Source: CAZCPB01 sp044223975
Lineage (GTDB): Bacteria > Planctomycetota > Phycisphaerae > Phycisphaerales > UBA1924
Assembly: GCA_044223975.1 (NCBI GenBank)
Contig: JBGALI010000002.1
Coordinates: 124,001-188,000 of the forward strand
Reading direction: 5' to 3'
DNA: 64,000 nucleotides
Shown piece by piece: positions 26,977-34,398 of this stretch. Position numbers and translations under genes: made by a program. Under the pieces are notes generated by a model. That model made no database searches. It saw only the letters and a program-made list of their open reading frames with translations, and was not told where the DNA came from. Within the stretch, counting starts at the first letter, position 1, and each line of letters opens with the position of its first letter.

Positions 26977-27990
26977 ATGGCGCAGAACGGTGTACATCCA
27001 CGGGCGACCCCCCTGCCGCAGGCTCAGAGCCTTCGGACCGTGGCTGTTCCTGCCCCCCGACCTGAACCACCGCCATCGGAAGTCACCCGCAATGGGGCCG
27101 CCGAGAGCAAGGCCGGTCCGGGCGATTTCGGGCCGCTGGTGCGGTCGCGGCGGCTGGAGCTTGGCCTGACACTGGAACAGCTGGCGGCAAGGGTGGGGTG
27201 TGCCAAGAGCTACCTGTCGCTGCTGGAGAACGGGCACCGGCGCCCGCCGGATGGCGAACTGGTGGAAGCCATCGAGCGCGGCCTGGGGATGGCGCCGGGG
27301 CGGCTCGCGGCAGCGGCGCGGTGGGAGCGGACACCGCCCCCGGTGCGGCGCGAGGTGGCGCGCCTGGAGAGTCAGCGCCGGCAGGACGGGCTGGTGGCGC
27401 GGCGGCTCACGGAGATTCTTTCGAGCAGCCGCGTGGATGCGCAGGGGCGGCTGCGCGGCTCACTCGACGAGGCGTACCGGTCGGGCGAGCTGCGCTCGAT
27501 CGTGGAGCGGCTCTCGCCGGGCGAGCAGGGCGGCGCGGCGGACGGATCACGCGGCGAGGGCGTGATCCCGGTGGCGCTGCCGTCGGAAATCCCTCTGATC
27601 AACAAGGTCGCGGCGGGGTACCCGCGCGAGTTCACCGACCTTGGGTACCCGGCCCGGATCGCCGACGAGTACGTGCGCTGCCCGGAGGTCTCGGACCCCG
27701 ACGCGTTCGCGGCACGCGTGGTCGGGCACTCGATGATGCCGGCGTACACGGCGGGCGACATCGTGATCTTCAGCCCGGCGCGGGTGGTCAAGAGCGGGAA
27801 CGACTGCTTCGTCAGGCTGGAGGAGAACGCCGAGTCGACGTTCAAGCGCGTGTACTTCGAGACCGGCGCGAGCGGGGAGGAGTTGATCCGCCTGCAACCC
27901 TTGAACAGCGCGTTTGCGCCGCGGGTGGTGCCGCGGGAGGAAGTGGCAGGGCTTTACGCGGCGGTGCGGGTGATCAAGGAGTTGGGGTGA
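26977..27990 (+). CDS. XRE-HTH repressor with LexA/S24 autopeptidase domain
   Basis: 337-residue phage-repressor-like regulator. A disordered Pro-rich N-terminus leads into an XRE HTH (about 52-106, LVRSRRLELGLTLEQLAARV…YLSLLENGHRRP). The C-terminal S24 domain has a candidate Ala-Gly cleavage site in NKVAAGYPREF (213-214), nucleophile Ser252 in VVGHSMMPAY and general-base Lys290 in STFKRVYF. This pattern (LexA, CI, UmuD) means RecA-stimulated self-cleavage after DNA damage. It is divergent from the terminase operon, which it most likely represses. ATG 26977 is chosen over a TTG at 26950 because the latter overlaps the -10 region. The stop lies 24 bases from the convergent oxidoreductase gene. 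Confidence 0.87.
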   Translation: MAQNGVHPRATPLPQAQSLRTVAVPAPRPEPPPSEVTRNGAAESKAGPGDFGPLVRSRRLELGLTLEQLAARVGCAKSYLSLLENGHRRPPDGELVEAIERGLGMAPGRLAAAARWERTPPPVRREVARLESQRRQDGLVARRLTEILSSSRVDAQGRLRGSLDEAYRSGELRSIVERLSPGEQGGAADGSRGEGVIPVALPSEIPLINKVAAGYPREFTDLGYPARIADEYVRCPEVSDPDAFAARVVGHSMMPAYTAGDIVIFSPARVVKSGNDCFVRLEENAESTFKRVYFETGASGEELIRLQPLNSAFAPRVVPREEVAGLYAAVRVIKELG

Positions 27991-28014
27991 GCGTGTGGAG
28001 ATTGCCACCGGCGA

Positions 28015-29421
28015 TCACGCCAACCCAAGCCGCCGCCCGAGACTCGACGACAACTTTCCTTCCGGATCGACTCGCGCCTTGATGCCGCGGAACTCGGGGA
28101 CGCGCGGGTACATGGCCTCGAAGTGCTCGCGGGTCATGCCCGCGTCCTTGGCGAGGTAGCGGCGGCCGTGGTGCTTGATGACCAGGGCGTCGAGCGAGGA
28201 GAGGAACTCGTTGAGGCCGCTGGCGCTCGGCATGTCGAGAGCGAGCGTCCAGCCCGGGCGCGGGAACGAGAGCAGGCCGCCGCTCTCGTGGCCGAGGGTC
28301 TTGAGCACCGCAAGAAAACTGGCGCGCCCGGAATCGGCGATCTGCCTGAGAATCTCAGCCATGGCGCCGACGCCGGACTCGAACGGGATGACGACCTGGT
28401 ACTGCTGGAAGCCGCGCCGGCCGTAGATGCGGTTCCAGTGCAGGATCGTGTCGAGCGGGTAGAAGAACGGGGCGTAGGGCACGATCTTCTTTGAGTCGTG
28501 GTGGGCGCGGTAGTAGACCGCGTTGAAGACGCGGCAGGTGAGAGAGTTCAGCGTGGCGCCGGGGAAGTTGAACGGCACGGAACGCGAGCGCTGCCTGGGG
28601 ATGATGAACGCCGCAGGATCGTTCGGTGCACCCGCGGCGGATCGCACGGCTTGCGGGGGAACCGCAAGCCGTGGCACGTTGCGCGGCACTTCGTGAGCGG
28701 GCGCGTGCTCGCCGCTCATCACCACGCTGCGGCCCAGGTGCTTGCCGCCGGCGAGGCAGTCGATCCACGCGACGCTGTAGCGGGCGCTCGCAAAGTCGTT
28801 CTGAAGCAGCGCGGCACACTCTTCGAGGTTGCTCGCGCGCCGCTCGGTGACGGAGACGAATGCCGACTCGACCTTGCGGAGACGGAGGCGGGCGCGGGTG
28901 ATGATTCCCGTGAGGCCCATGCCGCCGAGGGTGGCGAAAAACAGCTCGGGGTTCTCATCGCGCGAGCAGGCAAGCTCGCCGCGGGCGGGCGTGAGGAGCG
29001 AGAAGGAATCGAGGAAGGAGGCGATGGAGCCGTCGTTGTGGTGGTTCTTGCCGTGGACATCGGCGGCGATGGCGCCACCAACGGTGACGAAGCGCGTGCC
29101 GGGCGTGACGGCGGGGAAGAAGCCGCGGGGCAGGAAGGTGTCGATGATGTCAGAGAGCGACGCGCCGGCTTCGCACTCGAGCGTGCCGGTCGCGGCATCG
29201 AAGGCGAGGAAGCGATTGAGTCGCTCGTGAAGAACGACTCCGGCGTTCTCATTGAGGGAGGCATCGCCGTAGCTGCGGCCCATGCCGCGGGAGATGAGCG
29301 AGGAGTTGGGAGGAGAGTTCAGAAGTTCGGCGAGTTCGCGGCGCTTTTCGGGGCGCGCCAGGAGGCAGGATTGAACGGGAGTGTTGCCCCAGCAGGCGAG
29401 GGGTTTTTGGAGAGTTCGCAC
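28015..29421 (-). CDS. FAD-linked oxidoreductase, DprE1-like, with in-frame repeat insertion
   Basis: 468-residue FAD-dependent sugar-lipid oxidase resembling DprE1 (decaprenyl-phosphoryl-ribose 2'-oxidase) and related VAO-family enzymes. The FAD-binding segment is SRGMGRSYGDASLNENAG, with TPGTRFVTVGGAIAADVHGKNHH and DGSIASFLDS; the substrate-binding C-terminal half includes FYPLDTILHWNRIYGRRGFQQYQ. Residues about 246-265 (VPRLAVPPQAVRSAAGA) are encoded by a palindromic repeat found in noncoding DNA at 6102-6142, inserted without breaking the frame. The start is GTG 29421. Its usual partner reductase (DprE2) is not in the window. A nucleotide- or lipid-linked sugar substrate is inferred. Confidence 0.87.
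   Translation of the reverse strand: MRTLQKPLACWGNTPVQSCLLARPEKRRELAELLNSPPNSSLISRGMGRSYGDASLNENAGVVLHERLNRFLAFDAATGTLECEAGASLSDIIDTFLPRGFFPAVTPGTRFVTVGGAIAADVHGKNHHNDGSIASFLDSFSLLTPARGELACSRDENPELFFATLGGMGLTGIITRARLRLRKVESAFVSVTERRASNLEECAALLQNDFASARYSVAWIDCLAGGKHLGRSVVMSGEHAPAHEVPRNVPRLAVPPQAVRSAAGAPNDPAAFIIPRQRSRSVPFNFPGATLNSLTCRVFNAVYYRAHHDSKKIVPYAPFFYPLDTILHWNRIYGRRGFQQYQVVIPFESGVGAMAEILRQIADSGRASFLAVLKTLGHESGGLLSFPRPGWTLALDMPSASGLNEFLSSLDALVIKHHGRRYLAKDAGMTREHFEAMYPRVPEFRGIKARVDPEGKLSSSLGRRLGLA
28638..28678. repeat. REP-like palindrome inside the oxidoreductase gene
   Basis: Stem CACGGCTTGCGG (28645-28656) and CCGCAAGCCGTG (28662-28673) with flanks matching 40 of 41 positions of the reverse complement of 6102-6142. 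It is translated in frame within the DprE1-like protein. Confidence 0.88.
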
Positions 29422-29501
29422 GGGGGGAGTGTATTGGGTTGGCGGGAGAAGAGAGGATGAGACGGTGAGACGGTGAAGGATATGGGCTTTACAATCGCCA
29501 C

Positions 29502-29861
29502 ATGTCTACCACACCCCGCACACACCAACGGCTCAGGACGGCCGTGCGGAAAGTGGTGAAGTGGTTTGTCACGGCCATAGCCGTCCTGGCTACAGGTTGG
29601 GTGGGCTACGGCCTGTTCGCCATCTTTGCCTGGAAGCCGCTCAGGCCGGATGTACACGGCTTTCCCGCGGACGGCTCGTACGCCTTCAGCGGCGCACTGC
29701 CATTCATCATCAGCGTACCGGCGGCGATACTCCTGTGGCGAAGTGATCGACGAGCGGACCGATGTCGCCCCGGACACTGTCCACGATGCGGCTACGACCG
29801 GGCCGGGCTTGCGGTAGACGCGGTGTGCCGGGAGTGCGGGAAGCAGCCCGAGGCGCGGTAG
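29502..29861 (+). CDS. Small two-helix membrane protein with C-terminal zinc ribbon
   Basis: 119-residue protein: basic N-terminus, TM helix WFVTAIAVLATGWVGYGLFAIF, an external loop, second TM helix LPFIISVPAAILLW, then a cytoplasmic tail ending in a rubredoxin-like zinc ribbon CPRCGYDRAGLAVDAVCREC. This architecture is common in planctomycetes; the function is unknown. Its 3' zinc-ribbon segment is nearly identical at DNA level to the next gene's. It lies just past a pair of GACGGTGA repeats and 80 bases from the divergent oxidoreductase gene. Confidence 0.78.
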   Translation: MSTTPRTHQRLRTAVRKVVKWFVTAIAVLATGWVGYGLFAIFAWKPLRPDVHGFPADGSYAFSGALPFIISVPAAILLWRSDRRADRCRPGHCPRCGYDRAGLAVDAVCRECGKQPEAR

Positions 29862-29870
29862 ACTGCGCGA

Positions 29871-30329
29871 GTGGGAAACACGCGCGTCAAGCTGAAGCGA
29901 AGAGTCCGCAAGATGATGAAATGGGGCGGCGCGGCTCTCACTTTGCTTCTGGTGGTGGTGTGGATCGGGAGCGGGTGGTGGGTCTGGGCGGTGGAGTGGC
30001 GCCCCGGCGTTTGGATGAGTGTATTGACGGGCCAAGTCTCCTTTCCTTTCGACCTGTTCGCCTCAGTTCCAAAGAATCCAGTATTCACGTCTGAGCGGTT
30101 ACCACAATTTGGCTTCAATTGGTGGTTCTATTTCGCACCTGGTGGGGGAGCAGTCCCGCTCTGGTGTCCAGCCCTCCTCTCTCTCCTCACCACCGCCGCG
30201 GCATGGCGGGCGGACGCGAAACACATACGTCGCGCCCGCGCGGGACGTTGCCCCGCCTGCGGCTACGACCGGGCCGGGCTTGCGGCGGACGCGGTGTGCC
30301 CGGAGTGCGGGGCGGCGGCGGGGGCTTGA
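29871..30329 (+). CDS. Two-helix membrane protein with C-terminal zinc ribbon (tandem relative)
   Basis: 152-residue protein starting at GTG 29871, 9 bases after the previous stop. TM helix GGAALTLLLVVVWIGSGWWVW, a periplasmic loop of about 65 residues, a second helix VPLWCPALLSLLTTAAAW, and a zinc-ribbon tail CPACGYDRAGLAADAVCPEC. It shares the N-terminal KRRVRKMMKW pattern and the tail with its neighbour, while the loops are unrelated. Function unknown; the two are probably cotranscribed. Confidence 0.78.
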   Translation: MGNTRVKLKRRVRKMMKWGGAALTLLLVVVWIGSGWWVWAVEWRPGVWMSVLTGQVSFPFDLFASVPKNPVFTSERLPQFGFNWWFYFAPGGGAVPLWCPALLSLLTTAAAWRADAKHIRRARAGRCPACGYDRAGLAADAVCPECGAAAGA

Positions 30330-30351
30330 ACTTCGGGGGATGACACAGTGT

Positions 30352-32136
30352 TCACCGCCCGAACGCCTGCTCCGCCACATCGATCGCTCGCGCCAGTGCC
30401 GCGGCTTTGTTCACGGTTTCCATGTACTCGGCGTCGGGCTGCGAATCGGCGACGATGCCGCCCGCGGCCTGGAGGTGGTAGGTCCAGGTGTTGCCGGTGT
30501 GGAGCGCTGTGGGGACGACGATGGTGCGCAGGGCCAGGGCGATGTCCATCTGGCCGTCGAGGCCGACGCAGCCCATGCCGCCGCCGTAGGGGCCGCGCTT
30601 GACGGGCTCGAGCTCATCGATGATCTGCATGGCGCGGATCTTGGGGGCGCCGGAGATGGTGCCGACGGGGAGCGCAGCGATAAGGGCATCCCAGCAGTCA
30701 AGGCCCTCGCGCAGCACGCCCGTCACCGTCGAGCTGATGTGCATGACGTGGCTGTAGCGCTCGACCTCCATGATCGCGGGGAGTTCGATGGTGCCGGGGA
30801 TGGCGACGCGCCCGACATCGTTGCGGCCAAGGTCGACGAGCATGATGTGCTCGGCGCGTTCCTTCTGGTCGTTGAGCAGTTCGGCTTCGAGCGCGGCGTC
30901 TTCGGCGGGGGTGCTGCCGCGGGGGCGCGTGCCGGCGAGAGGGCGGTTGGTGACGAGGAAGGAGGAAGAGGTAGAGGGGGGAGAGGCAGGTGGGACACCT
31001 GCCCCACTAGATTGAGTAGGGGGAGAGGAGGAGCCAGAAGCAGGAAGAGCCTCCCCCGGCCTCGCGGACTCGGCCACCCCCTCCGCAAGGGCGGAGGGGG
31101 ATCGGTGCGGGATCGCGCGCACGCGGCAGAGAATCTCGGGGCTTGAGGCGACGAGGATGCAGCCCTCGCCCTGCATGTAGACCATGTACGGGCTGGGGTT
31201 CACGGCGCGGAGGGCGCGATAGACATCGAAGGGGTCGGCGGTGCTCGTGCGCTCGAAGCGCTGGCCGAGGACGACCTGGAAGATGTCGCCTGCGCGGATG
31301 TATTCCTTGGCGCGCTCGACCATGGCGCGGTGCTGGTCGCGCGTGGTGTTGCTGGGCAGCGGCGAGCGCGGGGTTTCGCGCTCGATGCGCCCGGCGGGCA
31401 AGGGCTTGCTGTGACGCTGGATTTCCTCGATGCGCTTGTCGATCGCGGCGATGGCGCGGGCGTACGCCGCGGCGGGGTCCTCGCCGGGGGTCACCGTCGC
31501 GAGCTGCACGACGTGGACGAGCTTGTCGACGTGATCGAAGACGACCACGCCGGTGTAGAACGCGAAGTTGAGGTCGGGGAGCTTGCGGTCATCACGCGGC
31601 ACGGAGAGTTCAAGCTTGGGCTCGGTGAAGCGCACGGTGTCGTATGCCGCGTATCCGACCCAGCCGCCGAGGAAGCAGGAGGGGAGCGGGGAGCGGCGGC
31701 TGGTGGGCGGGGTGATGAGGTGGAAGTGAGCCGCGAGGGTGCGGAGGAGGAAGATCGGGTTGTCGCGGTCGGAGTTGTGCGAGGCGCTGTCGGCGAGCGG
31801 TTTGAGTTCGGAGGCGTGTGCGCGGATCGACGTCTTTGGATGGGTCGGCACCGACTTGGCCTCAGGACCGGCCAAGTCGGTGGCACGGGTGACGACTTCG
31901 AGCACTGGGCGTGCGCCCATGATCGAGTAGCGCCCCTGGCGCTCGCCGCCTTCCACCGATTCAAGAAGGAACGACGGCGCCGTGCGCTCATCACCGGAGA
32001 CGAGACGGCGGTAGGCCAGCACGGGCGTGAGCTGGTCGGCGAGCAGGCGCACGCCGATGGGAATGGCGAGGGTCTGCGGGCCCGGGGGGTGGGCCTTGAC
32101 CAGCGCGACGAACTCGTCCTGGGTGAGCGTGGGCAC
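30352..32136 (-). CDS. trpE: Anthranilate synthase component I, with in-frame insertion
   Basis: Converts chorismate and glutamine-derived ammonia to anthranilate, the first step of tryptophan synthesis. 594 residues: N-terminal domain with APSFLLESVEGGERQGRYSI (tryptophan-feedback region LLES), then the chorismate-binding domain with RAGDIFQVVLGQRF, VNRPLAGTRPRG-type NRPLAGTRPRG, HIMLVDLGRNDVGR, ALPVGTISGAPKIRAM and YGGGMGCVGLDG. Residues about 343-395 are a Ser/Pro-rich insertion between CRVR and VTNRPLAG, absent from the family pattern and encoded by palindromic repeat DNA. The start is GTG 32136 because no ATG fits the N-terminus. No trpG is adjacent. Confidence 0.95.
   Translation of the reverse strand: MPTLTQDEFVALVKAHPPGPQTLAIPIGVRLLADQLTPVLAYRRLVSGDERTAPSFLLESVEGGERQGRYSIMGARPVLEVVTRATDLAGPEAKSVPTHPKTSIRAHASELKPLADSASHNSDRDNPIFLLRTLAAHFHLITPPTSRRSPLPSCFLGGWVGYAAYDTVRFTEPKLELSVPRDDRKLPDLNFAFYTGVVVFDHVDKLVHVVQLATVTPGEDPAAAYARAIAAIDKRIEEIQRHSKPLPAGRIERETPRSPLPSNTTRDQHRAMVERAKEYIRAGDIFQVVLGQRFERTSTADPFDVYRALRAVNPSPYMVYMQGEGCILVASSPEILCRVRAIPHRSPSALAEGVAESARPGEALPASGSSSPPTQSSGAGVPPASPPSTSSSFLVTNRPLAGTRPRGSTPAEDAALEAELLNDQKERAEHIMLVDLGRNDVGRVAIPGTIELPAIMEVERYSHVMHISSTVTGVLREGLDCWDALIAALPVGTISGAPKIRAMQIIDELEPVKRGPYGGGMGCVGLDGQMDIALALRTIVVPTALHTGNTWTYHLQAAGGIVADSQPDAEYMETVNKAAALARAIDVAEQAFGR
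30955..31115. repeat. Palindromic insertion within trpE
   Basis: About 160 bases containing the perfect 10-bp stem CCCCCTCCGC (31077-31086) / GCGGAGGGGG (31091-31100) with loop AAGG, and a second stem GGCAGGTG (30985-30992) / CACCTGCC (30996-31003). Purine-rich sequence fills the space between them. It is translated as a Ser/Pro/Ala-rich loop and keeps the trpE frame open. Its boundaries are estimated from the protein pattern. Confidence 0.75.
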
Positions 32137-32236
32137 GGTGCGGAGTTTAGGGGTCCGGTGGCGGGCGTGCGGGCTGGGCGGGCGCGGGGCGCGAACGAGG
32201 GGCTGAACCTGCGGGCGGCTCGGGCGTTGTACTCTG

Positions 32237-34291
32237 ATGCCCATGCGCCACGCTCGATTGCCGCTGTTTGCTGCCGCCCTGCTGGCCCCGATGGCGAGCG
32301 GGCAGGCTCCCCCGAGCCAGCCCGCGACAGCCCCCGCGCCGCCGCAGGTCGTGAACGTGGATGCGCTGCCCCCGGCGGCGCGATTGGGGGTTCGGTCGGC
32401 GCTCCTGCGCGAGCAGATCCCGGTGATCCCGGTCGTGGTGGTCGTGCCCGATGCGCGGTCGTACCTCGAGGCGGTGGCGCGGTGGACGCCCAAGGCGCGG
32501 TTCCCGGTGCTGATCGAGGACGGCTCGGTGCCGAGCACGGAGGACATTGCCCGTTTCGTCCGCGGCTTTGCGCCCGTGAGCGTGGTGCGATGGTCGTACA
32601 AGCCCGAGGGCGGCGAGGCGTGGCCGAAGGACGCGGCGGCGCGCCGAACGCTGGTCGAGGGCTCGCTGGCGCGGGCGTGGGAGTTGAAGCCGGGCGCGAC
32701 GCAGGCGGAGATGATCGAGCGGTGGAAGGCGATGGGAGTCGTGCCTCCGGGGATCGTCATCGCGAACATCGATGATGCCGCGTGGCCGGCGGCGCTGGCG
32801 CTGAGCGCCGGGCACGCCCAGCCGCTGGCGTGGGTCTCGTGCAAGCAGAGCGTGGGCGGGACGCTGACGCCGCAGGAGGGCGACGCACTGGTGGCCTCCG
32901 TCGAAGCCGCGGCAGAGGCAACGGGGCTGAAATGGCGCGCGCTGGGCGATGACCTCGACGCGGTGGCGCTGTGCCTGAACAGCCCGGCGAAGATCCTGCT
33001 CACGCCCGGGCAGCCTCTGGGCCTGGGGCCCGGCGTGTCCAAAGGCGACGACGTGTGCGCGACGACCGACCGCGTGGGTCGACTGGGCGGCACTAAGACG
33101 GGCCGGTGGGGATGGGCGTCGCAGATCTTCGGCGCCGAGCGCCAGGCGGCCTACAGCGCGATGTGCGCGCTGTTCCTGAGCATCGAGCGGGCGTGGCTCT
33201 TTGACGGGTTTCCCGACGGCAAGCCGTGGGTCGAGTGGGACTGCACCGCCGCGGCCAAGGAACTCGAGAAGCTGGGCATCAAGACCACCGTGGACGACCT
33301 GCCGCGGGGCGGGCGGGCCGACTGGCGGGCCCGCGCGAGCACGCCGCTGGACGCGGACCTGGCGCTGATCAACACGCGCGGGGAGTGCTGGTACTTCGAC
33401 CTGGCGCCGGGGCAGGGGCGACCGGGGGACACCCCGCTGCTCTTGCGTCCGGCGATCGTGCACATGGTGCACTCATGGTCGATGCAGTACCCCAACGAGC
33501 GCGGCACGGTGGGCGGGCGATGGATCATCGCGGGCGCGTACGCGTACTTCGGGTCGGTGGAGGAGCCGTACCTGGGCGCGTTCCTCCAGACCCCGCTGGT
33601 GGCGGCGCGCCTGGGCTCGGGCTTTGCGTGGGGTGCGGCGTGCCGCAACGAGATGCTCCCCCTCTGGAGGCTGGCGTGCATCGGTGACCCGCTGATTGCG
33701 CGAGGCCCGCGGCCGGCGCGGCTGGAGGCCACGGCCCTCCCGCTCGAAGGCGCCGTAAACGTGCGCGACCAGGTGGCCGAGGCGGTGAAGGCCGCGGGCG
33801 CTTCGGGGGGCAAGGGCGACGTCTTCGGGCGGCCGCTGCGGATGCTGACGATGCTGGGCGAGGACGCCAAGGTCGCGGAGTTTGCGGCGGCACTGGCGCG
33901 TGACACACCGGCTCAGTTCACGCTCGACGTCGCGGTCGCGTCGATGTATTCGCTGGCGCGGGCGGGCCGGCACGACATGCTCGGCAAGGCGTTCGCGATG
34001 CTCGACGAGCCCACGGCCAAGGACGCGAACCTGCGCGATGCGCTGTGGATGGGCTCGATCGGCGCGCTGGCGACGACGCAGGACCGCGAGCTGCTCAAGC
34101 AGCTCCGGCGCACGCTGCGCACCGAGCAGCCCGAGCGCGACGCCGCGGACCTGGCGCCGGCCTACGCCCGCGTGTTCGGCAAGCCCGCGGCCCTGGAAAT
34201 GCTGCAGGAAGTCCGCGCGGCGATGAAGGACGCCAAGCGCGCGGGCGACCTTGATGCGATGATCAGCGCGATGGGAGGCGGGGGGAAGTGA
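32237..34291 (+). CDS. Secreted protein, unknown function
   Basis: 684-residue exported protein (MPMRHARLPLFAAALLAPMASG, signal peptide, then a Pro/Ala linker). No family is certain. The segment from IVHMVHSWSMQYPNERGTVGGRWIIAGAYAYFGSVEEPY to LACIGDPLI recalls the C-terminal part of gingipain-like or TIGR03790-type secreted proteins, but no catalytic dyad is clear. The last 180 residues are helical and repeat-like (TPR-like spacing). ATG 32237 or 32243 can start it. It is divergent from trpE and its stop codon lies within the left arm of a 36-bp inverted repeat. Confidence 0.72.
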   Translation: MPMRHARLPLFAAALLAPMASGQAPPSQPATAPAPPQVVNVDALPPAARLGVRSALLREQIPVIPVVVVVPDARSYLEAVARWTPKARFPVLIEDGSVPSTEDIARFVRGFAPVSVVRWSYKPEGGEAWPKDAAARRTLVEGSLARAWELKPGATQAEMIERWKAMGVVPPGIVIANIDDAAWPAALALSAGHAQPLAWVSCKQSVGGTLTPQEGDALVASVEAAAEATGLKWRALGDDLDAVALCLNSPAKILLTPGQPLGLGPGVSKGDDVCATTDRVGRLGGTKTGRWGWASQIFGAERQAAYSAMCALFLSIERAWLFDGFPDGKPWVEWDCTAAAKELEKLGIKTTVDDLPRGGRADWRARASTPLDADLALINTRGECWYFDLAPGQGRPGDTPLLLRPAIVHMVHSWSMQYPNERGTVGGRWIIAGAYAYFGSVEEPYLGAFLQTPLVAARLGSGFAWGAACRNEMLPLWRLACIGDPLIARGPRPARLEATALPLEGAVNVRDQVAEAVKAAGASGGKGDVFGRPLRMLTMLGEDAKVAEFAAALARDTPAQFTLDVAVASMYSLARAGRHDMLGKAFAMLDEPTAKDANLRDALWMGSIGALATTQDRELLKQLRRTLRTEQPERDAADLAPAYARVFGKPAALEMLQEVRAAMKDAKRAGDLDAMISAMGGGGK

Positions 34292-34392
34292 CGGAGTGAC
34301 GAAGTGACTGAGTGACGAAGTAGAAGGCAACGCGCGTTCGCGGATCCCTCCCCCACACTTCGTCACTTAGTCACTTCGTCACTCCGTCACTT
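34286..34392. repeat. 36-bp inverted repeat built of GTGACGAA-like octamers
   Basis: The left arm (34286-34321) consists of four 8-base units of the type AGTGACGA/AGTGACGG. The right arm (34357-34392) is its reverse complement with one mismatch in 36. The spacer is 35 bases. It sits exactly between two convergent genes, overlapping the stop of the upstream one and ending 7 bases from the stop of the other. It could form a very long hairpin and serve as a bidirectional terminator, though it has no T run. Confidence 0.88.
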
Positions 34393-34398
34393 CTTCTA

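Noticed and set aside
22392..27990. Intact prophage
   Set aside because: No integrase, portal, capsid, tail or lysis gene is present; the neighbours are chromosomal genes and no attachment-site repeats were found.
32137..33093. Upstream extension of trpE
   Set aside because: Antisense to the signal-peptide-bearing gene starting at 32237; the TrpE family N-terminus begins at GTG 32136.
34286..34392. CRISPR array
   Set aside because: Units are 8 bases with no spacers, and the arms are inverted; no cas gene is present.
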